Assembly: GCA_905250125.1 (NCBI GenBank)
Contig: CAJNOL010000343.1
Coordinates: 62,001-126,000 of the forward strand
Reading direction: 5' to 3'
Length of the DNA stretch: 64,000 nucleotides
Source: Rotaria sordida
Lineage: Eukaryota > Rotifera > Eurotatoria > Philodinida > Philodinidae
In this document: positions 12,206 through 26,395 of the stretch, one piece after another
Position numbering within the stretch: position 1 is the stretch's first letter
How the letters are laid out: every line of letters starts with the position of its first letter
Notes under the pieces: model-generated
The model's database searches: none
Seen by the model: the letters and a program-made list of their open reading frames with translations, nothing else
Told to the model about the DNA's origin: nothing
Position numbers and translations under genes: made by a program

Positions 12206-15200
12206 AACAATATCCTTCCTGAAATTCGAACTGCGCACCTTCTGCTATTCGGACAGATGTCCTAAGATAGCTAAACTAGAAGGAACATCTTAATCTCCGT
12301 TTAATGTCGAAGTCTTTCATCACCAATACTAGCGCATGCTCGATTTCTTACAGACTGGTGATCAAATTTGAACAAAAACTTTTCGAACAAAATGTTTTTT
12401 TCTTTTCGTCGGGCTCGCAGATGCGTCGCATAATAGTATTTGTTAGGCATGCTGTCGACAATTTGCTGAGAGTCATATTAAACCTCGAATATTAGCGTAT
12501 ATCCAATATGCGCTTACTTATGTCAAAAACAACGAAATCTTAATAGATTTTGGATCGTTTTCTAGCATGATCAGTGTGTAACATGTTATTTTAGGCTTCA
12601 CGCAAGAGAAAGGTTAAGTTCCTTTAGAATAAAGTACCATGAAGAAGGAACCGACCAATATTGCTTACAAGACTAGCTGAAAACATTTATCCGGTTGAAA
12701 TGTTTCCCGACGAATAGTTTCAGTTGCTTATTTGGTGTTTAAATCGATACTATAGTACATATGATAGAAGAAAAATAAGTACAATATTTGAAAAATTTTT
12801 CTCGTGCCAGTACTGGTGCCTGAAAGAATCAGTGAATGTAATGTAGCCAGATGCAAGGAAATATATGAAAAATAGATGCTAACCAGTTCTCAAAGTTAAT
12901 ATTTCTACATAAAAGAGATAATGCTCCATATCAATTGTATGTATTCATAATCAGATTTGACCGCTTTTTGAATGAAATTATATGCGAACACAGTGTCAAC
13001 AATTATTTTTGATCGAACGATGTCGCATAGTTACGCTACGTGACACCAGTTTTTTCAAGGGGGAAACGGCAAGTTCCGGGACTCCGATTTACTATGGAGT
13101 CCTGGTGTCCTCGGTATTAAACAAATATGTGGCTGTCCACAATTTCTTATTGCAAACAAGGAATAAGCCTAATATTAATGAAAAGTCATGTCGACATTCG
13201 CACAAACTATACATAGATTATTTAATAAGTTTGTACTCAAAAGAAACATGACTATTTTATTACTATCAGAAACATATATATTTGGCTAATAATCAATGGT
13301 ATAATGTAAGAAAAAATTGAAGTCAACGAAAATAAACAAAACAACAGTAACTGAACAACTCAAACATTTAAGAAAATAATAAGTGAGCTAGTTTTCTAGC
13401 AAATATCAAGTCGATAAATAAAGGATTCCAGATAAAATAAGATCGAAAAAGTAATAAGAAAGGCACAAAACTCGACAATGTTCCTCATGTGAACCTTATT
13501 TCTTCTCATTTATTTGCTAATTTTGCTGCATCAAGTGAAGATTGTACTAAATGCATATTTACAGCAATTGAAAGTGGAATATTGATTAAAGAATATTATC
13601 GAATTGATTTCTTTGGCACACTAAAGCTATGGTTTAGTTTAATCATAAAATCATCAGTTTTAAATGTACTTATAATCGATAGTTGTGATTCAGAAATCGA
13701 AGCATCATTTCAAATTCGTTTTTATCTTTAGCATATTGTATCGATAATGCAGCCACAGCGAATGATATATTTTAAAGATCTTAGTTAGGCTTACCAGACA
13801 AAAAAGTTGAAAATGGAAATTTTCATTTTTAAAATTGAAAATAATCAAAAATTTTGTTCCCGAGGTTGAAAAAAACAGGAAAACGGTTTTTTGTGCATAA
13901 ATGCTCGATACAGTTTTCTACCAACAATATCCTTAATTGTGTTTTAGTTCATTCATAACCTCTAAACACTAAGCCTTGACACAACTTTAAAATGCATATT
14001 GCTCAGTTAGAAAAAATATTTTTTCAACCAACACGTGTATTTTAAGCTCTGCACGAAGCAATCTTTTTGCGTCTTTTTTTAAAAATAGTTTGGTGTTTTT
14101 TATCTCACAGCAACAGAGGATTTTTACATAGTACTAAACAATGAATTTTTACACAACGAAATGGACAATTTTCCGAGCAAATTTATAACTGCGCTAGATT
14201 CAAGAAAAAACAAGTAGCCCTTACACTAAATTATGCCATGAACAGTTTCTTGAAAAATCATATGTTATTCAATCTTCTACAGTTTTTCACTAAAAAGTTA
14301 GGGTATGAGTCTGGGTGTTTGTTTACGGCTGTGGACCAGGATATTTGACTATAGGTATGCCGAAATATCATCATAATCCGTAAATCGTGATAAATCCTCG
14401 GTAAATGAATAAATCCTGCGAAAAAAATAAATCTCGATAATCCCTCAAAAAGTTGTATTTTAGCACTTAAAAATATCTGTAATTTCTGCAGAAAATCTTA
14501 CACAATATCTGAAAGCAGGTGTAAAAAGTTCACATCATGCAGATTCTGTAACACATGCCCCAATTCGAAAAAAAAAGTTTTTCAGAGCTGAGTTATATAC
14601 ATTTTGATGGTGTAGCAAGATTTATTGTAAAGAGATTATTCATTATCTCAACGGTATTTCATTGTATACATGCTTTTTGAGGTGGATTTATAAAAAAAAA
14701 TTGAAGGTCATTCCGCATTAAGATCTTTTTTTAACGTTCTTATTTTAAAATCTCAATTAATCACGATACAAAATATTTGCGGAAGTAGCCTGGCCTGTTA
14801 ATTATTAACTGGCGAACAAAGTAAACTTTCAGACGATCGATTACCTCGAGTAATACAGATTCATCAAAAAAAATTCATCTTTTTTTCTTTATGTGATACT
14901 ATTTTGCTTTTCTTTTTCAATAAGCAGCATTTTGTTTAATTAAAAGTTGTAGAATCAGTGAGTGTACCTCATGTAGATAATAAAAAAATAGTCAGCGCTC
15001 GCCTCAATATTGAAGCTAATATAAATGTTATCTGATGTCATAATTGACGAAAAAATAAAAGGCACAGAAGATTTTGATTTTTATGGCGAAACTTTGCAGA
15101 GCTAAAGAGGATTTCATGAGACTTCGAAGAATTCCAAGTGACTTCGAGAGACTCCGTCAGACTCCAAAGGATTGGAGTCTGCCATTTTCCCCTTGTTTCT

Positions 15201-15749
15201 GGCAATCTCTAGCTATTCCTATGAACGAAAATCAGTTTTATCTATTGACTAACCATCACAAGAAATCATTAAAATTCAAGAATAAACATTAAAAATAGCG
15301 GAAATCATCGAAAAACAAAAAACTTAAATAAAAAAAAAATCATGAAAAATTAAAACTTCACTTTTAACCTTATTACTGATGGTTTTCAATATTTTTCAAT
15401 AGTTTCTGATGATTTTTCATAATTTCTAACCACTTCCAGCTGTTTTTCATACATCTTTAATGCATTACAGTGATTTCTAATGATTTCTAGTAGTAGAAAT
15501 CAATTTGCTTTCCTTTTGTTAAATATGTATACTTTCTAAATGCAAGGCGTGTTATTATAACTGTTTATCCTGCTGTTCATTATAGATATGATGCCTTATT
15601 ATGTGCGCATAGCTAAGTAATTAATATCTAGGTATGGAAGATTGCTCTCATTTCAAATTATGAAACATGTACTTATTAATCCAAAGATTCATAAGATAAA
15701 TTTTATTTATGTGTTAAAATTCATTAAAAAAAAACAGTTTAATCAGTTT
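12206..15749. other. 3.5-kb intergenic region, no gene seen
   Basis: Several open frames of 60-90 codons occur (for example 12304-12495, 12982-13251, 13489-13731, 15074-15292) but none has family resemblance or splice support. A degenerate TTTCTAATGATTT-like motif recurs at about 15380-15500. Confidence 0.4.
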
Positions 15750-16715
15750 TCAAACTGCAGGAACAATCACTTGCGTATTGGTACACAATCGTGCAACTGC
15801 CGGTGCAATACGTTGAAATCCAACATAAAACATAGTCTTTACATTTTTATGAAAAGTTGTTGAGGCAATCAGATAAACATAAAACATAATTGCATGTGTA
15901 AGAAAACCGATTAAGACGCATACTGTATTGACTAATGTTTCTACTGCTGAACGCCATGGACTTCTGGTTACTGTTCTTGTAGAAATCGTATAAACAGAAT
16001 AAACAGCACTTGGTAAACTGGTGATGATAACAATAATAATTTGTGCAATAATCATACGTGTTACTTGATCGTGTAAGCGATTACCGCCATGTATATAGGT
16101 AACAGGTAATTGGCCAAGAGTATGCCAAATTAGACGACAAAGGACAGAAAGTACTACTATGGGAATGACACTGTAGACAAAAAAACTAATGAAAGGCATT
16201 AGCTGACTCATTATAGGATTAACCAATCGACAAGAATTTGGTGTTGGTGCAACAAAGAAAACAGCATAGATTGAGAAAAATCCTAACCAAAAAATTGCAG
16301 CAAGTATAATAGCTAAACGAGCTTGATTCAATGTGATCTTCGTACGATATTGAGATCGTATCAAAATATATCGATCAACAGCGGCTAAACAAACGCAAGT
16401 AAGTGAAAAAGCACCACTTGCTGGACCTACCATCCAACGAGCTTTACAAAGAAATAATGAAGAAAATAATGGATCGTATCCTGTAAAACCAAAAATGACT
16501 CGTAAAAGAGTTGCTGTTAACATAACACACTGACTGCCAATAAAAGAAGCCAAAAGAAATAAAGAACTAGCTAATGTATTAAGACTTTCAAGACGAATAA
16601 ATAAGATAATATCAAGTATATTGCCAAAGGTACCAATAAAAAATATAATCAAACTACCCCAACCATATAATTCTTGTGAGATATGTAATAATGTAGCTGT
16701 ATTGTCAGCATCCAT
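15750..16715 (-). CDS. rhodopsin-like (class A) G-protein-coupled receptor
   Basis: A single-exon frame of 321 aa. Seven hydrophobic segments are visible. TM1 has the GN pair (residues 31-32). Cys90 at the top of TM3 and Cys162 in extracellular loop 2 can form the conserved disulfide. TM3 ends in VDRY (113-116), the canonical DRY motif. TM6 has a Pro in LPS (about 234), and TM7 has HAIMFYVY in place of NPxxY. The N-terminus is short with no signal peptide; the C-tail is about 35 aa. This pattern fits the expanded small peptide-receptor-like GPCRs of rotifers and other invertebrates (FMRFamide-receptor-like). Ligand unknown. The start at 16715 sits about 20 residues before TM1, as expected. 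Confidence 0.85.
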   Translation of the reverse strand: MDADNTATLLHISQELYGWGSLIIFFIGTFGNILDIILFIRLESLNTLASSLFLLASFIGSQCVMLTATLLRVIFGFTGYDPLFSSLFLCKARWMVGPASGAFSLTCVCLAAVDRYILIRSQYRTKITLNQARLAIILAAIFWLGFFSIYAVFFVAPTPNSCRLVNPIMSQLMPFISFFVYSVIPIVVLSVLCRLIWHTLGQLPVTYIHGGNRLHDQVTRMIIAQIIIVIITSLPSAVYSVYTISTRTVTRSPWRSAVETLVNTVCVLIGFLTHAIMFYVYLIASTTFHKNVKTMFYVGFQRIAPAVARLCTNTQVIVPAV

Positions 16716-19700
16716 CGATAATTTTTATGTTTGAGAAATCTTGCATTCATTTAAGAAAAGAAAAGATGACAGTACATTGTTAGAATCTGACACATCAGAA
16801 TAAGATTTAATGAGACTAATAAATATGTCATTTATTTTTAATGAAACAAGATGAATACTAACAAGTAAATACGAAAAACGTCATGAAACACATCTTATAT
16901 TAAATGTAAAAAAGATGTTGCGAAGAAAAAGGTTTAAAGAGATAAGGTCAATGGGAATAAAAAAAATTCCTTTTAGAAATAATTTATTAGCTTTAAAAAA
17001 AGACTAAAAATAGAGATCATTCAGTGTTTATCTATTAATAATCACGTTACGTTTAAAATGAGTTTTCTTCAACGCCATTATCTCGTTTATAATAAGATAT
17101 TCTATTCATTCTTATCAAACCTTAAAACCAGTTACTAATTATTTAGGGTTTTTTTTCTCAATCAATCTATTGTAAAAAAAAAAAAAGAAAAAACAAAATA
17201 ATACATGATAATAAAAACAAAACAATTTTTTGATTGTGAAGTGTAAATAAATTCACAATCTTAGGCCACTTCTATGAGATCGACGAAAATCTCGTTTACA
17301 ATCAAATTAATGGATTCATAAAACAATTTATCAAAAAACATTAAATTTAATATATTTTTTCATGTCTATGTGTAATCATTTCTCATCAGAGAATTCATTG
17401 AAATTTACTTACATCAATCTTAATCTAGATTTCAGTTGTATGAAATTCTGTTAAACATTAAGTTGAAAAACTTTATTTATTGAAAATGAGTTACTAAATA
17501 TACAATGATTGCCAGATAACTACTTAACATTATGCAACAATCTATGAAAAACCTAAATTGTTCCATAACTGACTATGTGATAATAGTATAGATAGGTTTT
17601 ACATGTTATTATACGATTGCATTAATAGAAATTCTTCTAAGGACGATTTATTGTATATACACATCGTACTAAAGAAAACTCTGTTTATCATACGAGTTAT
17701 ATATTTTTTATAAATCTATAAGTTTATTAAAAATATATTTATGCGTATATTCCTACGCTGTATTTTTATAAAGTTGAATTTTTAGAAGGACTTGCATGAA
17801 ATATGAAGGTAAAAAAAAAATATTTTCTAAAAATAATGTAAATCTTTTCAACATGAATCAACACAACTTTTGATTTGTTCAAAGAAATATTTCGGAAAAA
17901 ATATACTGATGTTGACGAAGAACAAATACAGGATGGCCCAAAAGTCATCATACAAAAAAAATTCAATATCGCAATTACGACTCAATTAAATTGAGCTGAT
18001 TTTTTTGTCAATTCAAGAGACATGTTCAAGTTTTATATCCATAAAGATATGCCTAACGAGACTCTTTGTTAAGTACTACTACCGAGCTAAATAAAAACAT
18101 TTTACTTTTTCATATAAAGGAAAAAAAACAAAATAATTAAGAGAGGATCTCTCTAGCCATGTCTATATGGATATCAAATTTCAATATGTTTCTGTTATTA
18201 GTAAAAACAATCAGCTTGTTTGCTCGAGCCACAATGAATATATTCAATTTTTTTCGGTAAATTTACGTTTGCACCATCCCGTATTTTTATACATAAAATA
18301 TATAACATGATGCATGTTTTATGTGCTAGAATATATTTATTTGGTACTTATTGAACTATAGTCGTTTTTGTTCTTCATTAAAAATCTACTTAAATTACTT
18401 GAAGTGAGTCACTACTTGAAGAGATAAAAAAAGCATTGATATGTATATATGTAGCATTGCTATGAAATGAATAATGATATTATTTTTGGAAGATAGATAT
18501 GAATAAAACCAGAATGATAGTACTGATACAATTAACATCAATCATTCTACTTATCTGGTTCAATTCTTTTTCATTAGTAAATGTAATCAGATGATCTTGA
18601 TATAGGAAAATTAATCAATAATTTACTTTTTAAGTTAGATTTCTATATTTATTATCTACATGAAATAACCGTAGAAAATTGATTTTAATGTAAAATGAAT
18701 ATAGAAATGAGTTTTAAGTCTTTGGTGATGGGTTAAACTGAATTGCGCAGGAAGAGTGTAGATGTAGCAGAGGGAAAAGCATACTTATGTGCTTCTGAAA
18801 TACAGAAATACGAAGAAGTATCGAGAATTATCAAGAACTACTTGGATCATCTGAGAAATATCAAGGAATGTAGAGAAAAAATGAAGTATTTTCTGTAAGA
18901 TCATTGTAATCATTGTACAAAAGATAATTAAGAAAACAATCAAAAGAGTATATAGGTACATAAAGAAGCATGACGACATTCGAAGAAGTGTGGAACAGTA
19001 TTTAATTCAGGTTTTTTTTCTTTCAGTGTAACGATTCAAACTTCGAAAGAATGAACATCTAATTTCAAGAGGGCAAACACATAATACACACCAAAATGAT
19101 TTCGAATTCAGAGAAAAGGAACTCGATCTCTTGAGGAACGTTGTTCACCCAGCTGGATGAAACATTGATTTGAAGAAGTATGAAAAATTATCAATAGATA
19201 CTAGAAGCACGAAGTATGGTTTTTTTACTCTTGCATATGAAGAAGTCCGAAGAAATATTGAGAAATACAGAGACCTACGAACAAGTATGAAGTACAGAAG
19301 GATGCTTTCTCTCTCTTGGGATATAGTTGAGGGTGTCTATGGACGAAAACAAGAGTCGCACCTTCACCAACACACTTATATCACTTTTTTCCACTTGCAT
19401 AATTGTTAGCTAGCTAATGCTTTATTTAAAATATATTCCAAAAATGAAAAAGAAATTAAGGCCTCCCTCCCCTCAAAAAAAGTTACTTTGGACTTGTAAT
19501 CCTTTTTTCCGCTTAAAAAGTAAGAATTTAAAAAAAATGGCTCTTGTAAGCCTTGGATCCTGACATATTCTTTCAAACAAAAAAAAATAAAATATATACA
19601 ATGTGTCTGGACAGAGAAATTCGGTTTGCCAAATGAGCTATTTTCGACCCTTGTTTGGTCAATATCTCCCTCAAAAGTGATGGTATAGGACTAAAAATTT

Positions 19701-20679
19701 TACCATAGCCTCCCCACACCAACCTCACGCACTCTGAAAATTTCATGCGATTTGAATATACTTAGGCTGAGATCGATTTTTGCGAGAGAGCCCTTAAAAC
19801 AACTTTCTTATAGCGGTAGTTATCAATGTTAATATTCAAGTTACTCAATAAACCATATACAAATAGTTAATAGTAATAAGATGAATGAAATGACCCAATT
19901 AAATCCCGAAGGTATATACTTCATTTCTAAATACTCTTTATATTACAAAGATTTTTCTAATCCAACCCATTGTAACTCAATACCAAAAATATATATATAT
20001 ATATATTTCATAGTAAAATGAATTTCTCAAGATGAACTGGCACGAAAAGAGAAGTTGTACTCGTTCAAAAGAATATGTAAAAATGAATTTTAGCTGTACA
20101 TTATCGACATTCAATCTGCACTGTTGCAGTAGTATTTTTTAACTTTTATCATTCATTCTATAATGATCTGTACAAATTTAAATTTACTATTAGCTGATTA
20201 TTTATGGGATAATTTGTTGACATGATCATTTTAGATTCTTTCAATCAACATAGTGTTGTCAAGATAAATTGATTTTTCTTGTTCGTGATACTCCTCTCTC
20301 TTTAATTTTTATTATATGAAATATATCTGGTAAAGACTAAAGACAATGTGAATTTCCATGTCAACTTCCACTATTTACGTATTTGATAGAATTTTTCTTA
20401 ATAATTCCAATTTGTAGCTAGTTTATCATATGTATGTTGTTGTGTACTCTTTGTCGAAATAAACAAAATGGAAATTCTTTGAAGAAGAATGATTTTCATC
20501 ATATGAAAAAGTTCTGAATGATGATAAACAATATTAAGATGACAATCAAAGACAGAATTTAATTTTTAAAAGAAAAAGAAGATTTGTTTTTAATGGTGTT
20601 TAAGATGTAACAATGATTTTGAAAGTAAACAAAAAAAGAAAAAGTTGAAAAAGTTTCTTGTTTAATTGAATTAAAATGA
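16716..20679. other. 4-kb intergenic region, no gene seen
   Basis: AT-rich. A loosely repetitive purine-rich pattern with GAAGTAT and GAAATAT words occupies about 18780-18900 and 19160-19310. A short (AT)n run lies near 19990-20007. The word CAGGATGGCCCAAAAGTCAT at about 17931 resembles a mariner terminus but has no partner. Confidence 0.4.
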
Positions 20680-21871
20680 TTAAGCAAGTTCCATAGCTTC
20701 ATTCGATCCTGTTGTTGATTTGACTTTTTCATTAACTATGTCAAATTCAATCTTTTTTACATTTGTTGATAATACTTCAGTTGTTCCTTTAGCTAATGTA
20801 TAATCAGCTTGTCTAGAAAAATAAAATATAATTATAAATTAAAATAAAAACTTGAAGAAATTTTACTTGTCCGTGCGAACAGCAACAATTTCATATGGTA
20901 AAAATTTATCTAATTTTTCTTTTGTTAATACAAACATATTTATTTTACTTCCTGAATATAAATCAGTTGTAGTTGATGCATATAATGCATCACGTACTAA
21001 TTGTTTTGCTTCATCTTCCTTTAAAATAAACAAAATTCATTTGAAATAAAAAAAATGAAAAAGAATTAAAAATAAAATTTACAGTCATGTTTTCTTTAAA
21101 ACGATCTTCAATAACAGATAATGATGTATATCCACCCGAACCTAAATTTGATATAAAGATTAAAAATATTAAAACAAAAATCAAAGAATTTAACCTGAAG
21201 CAATAAAAGGTAAAAATGCAATGCTTCCATGAGGATGAACTGTTGCTATATGAGAACCAGTTACATCTACACCAACAATAATTAAATAAGCACCTAAATA
21301 ACCTTGATATCTATTATTTAAATATTATCAATAAATTAATTTAAATCAAAACGGACAAAAAAAAACAATGAAACCTGAATAAATGTTGTTGAATTTTTCT
21401 AACAGCTGTTGCAACACGAACTTGTCGATCTTGATTTAATTTAAGTAATTCAAGTTGAGATTCAAGTAAACGTGTTTGAAAATCACAATCAGCTGATGTT
21501 CCGGCACCAAGTGCATAAATATTATCTGATAAACGATGAATTTTTAATACATTATCATCAAATATTATATTTCCTGCTGTACATCGACTATCAGCAGCAA
21601 TAACAACACCATCCTTTTTTTTTTAAATTAAAATTAAATTCATTTTTTTTATTAGAATTATTTCATAACATACTTTATATGTAACTGCAGCAATTGTTGT
21701 ACCAGTCTTATGAATTTTACCAGGTAAAGCGCCATTATTCAATAAAATTTCATTTCTAAATGAAAGATTATATAGAAATATGAATAAAATAAATTAAAGA
21801 ATAATATATTACCGACGACAATTGTCGAAGACAAATCCACCGGCCGGTTGTTCAAAAGCGAGACCAGACAT
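20680..21871 (-). CDS. PSMB7: 20S proteasome subunit beta-2 (PSMB7 type)
   Basis: Seven exons, listed in transcript order: 21871-21813, 21755-21674, 21613-21375, 21310-21195, 21141-21083, 21018-20867, 20812-20680. All introns are GT-AG and 45-65 bp long. The product is 279 aa (human PSMB7 is 277). It starts MSGLAFEQPAGGFVFDNCRR, matching the GGFSFDNC prosegment of PSMB7. Autocatalytic cleavage before Thr39 (KTG/TTIA) would expose the catalytic N-terminal threonine; Asp55 and Lys71 correspond to mature Asp17 and Lys33, so the active site is intact. GSGGYTSLSVIEDRF and the C-terminal arm with LAKGTTEVLS are also typical of beta-2. It should supply the trypsin-like activity of the core particle. 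No neighbouring gene is functionally linked. Confidence 0.95.
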
Positions 21872-23604
21872 AACTTTTCTTTTACGCGTTTCTTACCAAT
21901 AAATAATAACAAATCTTCATCGACAATAATAAAACATACAAATATTAGTCATTCAATTGTATTGATTTATATACCGCCCTCTATTATATCAAATATTAAG
22001 AATTTTATTTTTAAATAAATTAAACAAAAAAAATAATTATTTTTCTTTTATTTTATTATTTGAAAAAAATTTTATTTATTTTCAATTGATTGTTCAATGG
22101 TCACTTTCAAACCAATCATCATGAAATAATCATAATTATACATATATGAAGCTGACAAGTACAAAAAAATGTTTGGTAGAACTAATGAAGATAAAGCTTT
22201 GATTGAAACTGAAGAAAATGAAAAAAAAAATAGCTCGTTTAAAATTCATGACAATGATTCAAATTCATTTAGAATTATTTAATAATGATTTAAGCGAAAC
22301 ATCTAAATAAAGTTTTTGAAAAAACATTCGTGACTTAAGAGAATTCCCTTTCTCATCACAAAATGTTTAGTTTTTTTGTTTTTCATTTGTAATGTTTAAT
22401 ATATAGATCTAAATGCCCTCTATCTAATGAACACATTTTAAGAAAGTAAAACCACCTCTTTGCATATAAGAAACTCAATTTTATGCTAAAGATGCAAATT
22501 TCTTTGTGATTTTCTCAAAATCAGATTTTTAAACGAAAACTTGGAGCATTCTCCTTTTTCTTCTAAACAGTTCGATCCATTGGGCTCAAACTTTTTAAAT
22601 AAGTACTTCTATCAAATTGGGGTGCGTGTTTTTTTCCACTTGAAAATATTGTACCTATCAAGTGTGGCAGATTTCACAAAATTAGAACCATTCGAAAAAA
22701 AAGCTTTTCTCATGGTTTTTTTGATAGTGCCTCCATTCTTTTGCTTCTCCTGAGTCTCAGGGATAATATTTTTCGAAGAAAAAAAACAAACACTCAGATT
22801 TGTTCCTAATTGTCACAGAAAAAATTTCAACTCTAAATAATGTAGTATGGATATTTGCGGGGAGGGAGCGGGAGAACTTCAGGTCATTTTTTGCCCTCGA
22901 TCTCCCAAAATCTCCCGAAAGGAAACATTTGGGAATTATGAGTCTAATACAACTTCTATTCTACTCATTGAGGCCCACTTACCGTGATAGTTTCAAAAAT
23001 TTTCGTCTAGTCGTTCTCGAGATACTTCGGAAAGAGATGGTTCCCTTAATGAGATTTGAATTGAACTAAATAACGGACACGTTTGACATCATCAAGTTCA
23101 ACACATCTCAGCTCGATAGATATAGTTATGTGTATTTTCACCATAACTTTGCCTCATATGGCATCGCATATGATACCGTTTTTTCACTGTATACGGTCGT
23201 ATATACGCAGTAATCTTACCATGATATGGCCACATTTCTGCGCTGGATACTACAGTAGAATACGATCTCTTTCTGTGTTGTAAATTAACCGTATACGAAT
23301 CATGTTATTCAACATAGAATGCTCAATATTTTATCGCCATTTTTAATCGTCTTATTTGCTAGTATAGTCCAATATTTCTAAATAGTGAGTATAAAACAAA
23401 TGATAAAAAAAAAACAATTCGTGTTGAATTTTAAGGAGACAATTAAACTATTTTTTGAAATATCTCCTTTGTTTTATTATAAATTGAACTTGTTTTTTTG
23501 CTTATTAGATGATGATGAGAAAAGAAATCTAATATTTATTTGAAAATTCTCGACATTGAAAAAATTTTGAAATGCAATAAATGATTCATGTATCATACAA
23601 ACTA
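21872..23604. other. intergenic, no gene seen
   Basis: No gene supported. The 22800-23070 part is somewhat GC-richer and has an 89-codon open frame without resemblance to a family; it may be an old repeat. A CATATGGCATCGCATATG palindromic word sits near 23154. Confidence 0.4.
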
Positions 23605-25029
23605 GCCTACGACGCAAAAGTATCCGCACAAATGTTGAAGCCTGTAGCATTTTAACAGAAGATGTTAAAATTTATTTCTTATATAGTTAGATAGACCAAA
23701 GTCTTTGCTTTAAAATGCACAGTTTGAAAGAAATTTGATGAAAGTAAGATGTCTGAATTTTATTTTTCCTAAACCCGTCAAAAATGACCTGTAAACGAGT
23801 TAAATTAGAAATTATTGTGCTAGAATGTCTGTTTATAAGTTGAACAATTCCGTGATGTGCTTCAGACTTTAATTGAAAAAAAATTGAGTTCAGTCGATTG
23901 AGGGCTCCCCGAGTTATAAGCGGATCTAAATATGATGAAATCAGTGCCAAACCGTTCTCTTTTTCCTAAGTGAATGTGTTCTTGACATTATTAAGATTGT
24001 AATATCCAATTGGTAAGAACGGGGGACATTTTGCTTTGATGTCGATCCCTATAGAAAACATAAGCAGTTTCACATAAAACTTTCAGCAATTGTAGGGCTC
24101 AGAGTCACTAGTCACTCCTATAAGTTTCAGCTTGATTGGTCAAGGTTTTCCCTTATTTCGATAGTTAGCGATATAGATCCTATTGGACCTTCTATGGGTC
24201 AAAGAATCATTCATTCTAGATGATGTATATACATACTTTGACAGACAATTTACATACCATTCGATAGAGAATTTAATTCTGAACAAAAATTGTATAGATA
24301 CATTCTAGTAAAAATTAAATATTCACTAGAAAAAATTCCGAATACCTCTAATATATAATCATATACAAGCTTTGCTAGAACCTTGTGTATCTTCGTTCTT
24401 CCCTATATACTTCCGAACCAGAGCCATTTTTTCAGTATCACTACTAATCATTAAGAACTATACAAGTCCTCGAATAAGTGGCTGCAAAGGGTGTGGTTGT
24501 GAGCGTGCAAGAAGAGAAGATCCACATCCATCCATGAAATGGACGACGATTCTTCGAATCAATACGATCATTACAACAAACACATTCGATAAGCATTTTT
24601 ATGTAAATGACTGTGATGTTTTCTGCTACTATTTGTTACTTCTGTCCCCGTGACATACGTAAGCCGAAAGATAATTAGTATAATCCTTGGTCTATATAGG
24701 GCTAGAAATCTCACCTAAGTACGTCTTATCTTAATCTTGATTATTAGTAATATGAGTATGCAATAATGAGTTTAAGATTCATAAGTTTGTTTATTGGAGA
24801 TATACCTATGATAAGGTGATAATGGAGATAACAAACACAATACTGGACATGAAAGAATAAGTTTAACAAGAAAAAGATAGAAAAAACCAAAAAAGATATA
24901 TTTAAAAGAGAGAGAAGAAGATAGTGAGACTGAACAAAAGTGTTACCACTTAGAATTTAAAAAAAGCCGCTCAAGAAAAGTGGGGAAAAAAACTATATGC
25001 ATATATCAGGAAAAAAGATGCCGAGATTA

Positions 25030-25510
25030 GGGGTATCGGCTTAGCATTAGCATTATATTGTTTAATGCAAATTTTAATACTTTTGTATTAGAATTAAAAA
25101 ATTAACTTAATGCTCTTGTATTAGAAATAAAACATTAATTTAATACTTTGGTATTAGTATTACAAAAGTATTAGTCTAATACTAATGCCTACAGTTCCCG
25201 AAAAGAGAACAACATTGTTCCGTTATGGTAATTTTTTTTCCAAAACAGAACACTTTTGTTCTGTTATGGGAAGCTGTTTCCAATAAAAGAGCAAAAGTAT
25301 TCTGTTTTAGGAAAAAAATTACCATAACGAAGAGATTTTGTTCTGTTCTCGCGAGCTATAGGCATTAGTATTAGACTAATACGTTTCTAATACTAATGTC
25401 AAAGTATTAAACTAATGTTTTATTTCTAATACAAGAGCATTAAGTTAATTTTTTAATTCTAATACAAAAGTATTAGCATTTTCCTAATACTAATGCTAAG
25501 CCGACACCCC
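25030..25510. mobile_element. 481-bp palindromic TA-flanked MITE
   Basis: Left end GGGGTATCGGCTTAGCATTA and right end, reverse-complemented, GGGGTGTCGGCTTAGCATTA. The arms pair through a series of AATACTTTTGTATTAGAATT-like words and a GAACAAxxTTGTTC core to a centre near 25270. TA flanks both ends (25028-25029, 25511-25512). Non-coding. It lies in the centre of the 23605-28537 complex. Confidence 0.85.
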
Positions 25511-25910
25511 TAGCCTAGATGCTACATGAAAGAGGACAACGGGAATCAATGAACAAAGGATTCTTCACTTAAAAGTTGGCGACGATATAGTATCATCTAT
25601 CGACGCTAACAGTGACTCTTATTATAATCAGTAGAAAAGTAATTATTTTTCTTTCTTTTTCTCATTCTCTCTATATATAGAACGGCAATATTCACGCATG
25701 TTGTTTGTTTATTCATAGATATTACACTTACACTACACTCCCTCTTCTGTTATCAGTCATCGAAAGCAGAACTTTGAAATATTCGGTGTCCTATCATCAG
25801 TTTAATTGATGAGTAGATTCCAAAGATACGTCATTAGTACTTGTGATCCTTCTGAAATTAAAGTTTACATTGAACCGTACTTCCCATACAATACACACAA
25901 TACAGTTGTT

Positions 25911-26395
25911 TTGCAGCCACTTATTCGAGCACTTTTGTAGTTCTTAATGATTAGTAGTGATACTAAAAAAATGGCTCTGGTTTTGATGTATATAATCGAG
26001 AACGAAGATAAACACGGTTCTCTATATAGTACTTTAATCTATATTAGGGGTGACATATGCTTCATAAAACATAGAAGACAGATTTGTTGCAGCCACTTAT
26101 TCAAGCACTTTTGTAGCTCTTAATGATTAGTAGTGGTATTGAAAAAATGTCTCTGGCTCGGAAGTATATAGGGAAGAATGAAAGTAAACACGGTTCTCTA
26201 TATAATAGTTTAATCTATATTTGGTGGTGGTATGTGCTTCATAAAACATAGGAGACAGATTTGTTGCAGCCACTTATTCAAGTACTTGTATAGTTCTTAA
26301 TGATTAGTAGTGATACTGGAAAAATGGCTCTGGCTCGGAAGTATATAGTGAAGAACGAAGATACACAAGGTTCTAGCAAAGCTTGTATATGATTA
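25911..26395. repeat. three tandem copies of a 177-186 bp unit
   Basis: Each copy starts TTGCAGCCACTTATT (25911, 26097, 26274) and continues with TTCTTAATGATTAGTAGT and ATGGCTCTGG. The third copy is cut short by the AGAACC-to-TAGCAAAGCTTG junction. The left arm of the surrounding complex carries only one copy, inverted (about 24385-24500), so the duplication arose on the right side. Confidence 0.85.

Noticed and set aside
17925-17955. Possible mariner terminus CAGGATGGCCCAAAAGTCAT
   Set aside because: No inverted partner or TA-flanked element could be delimited.
24372-24653. 93-codon frame with a Cys/Arg-rich centre
   Set aside because: It lies inside the inverted arm of the transposon complex; the mirrored arm does not keep the frame.
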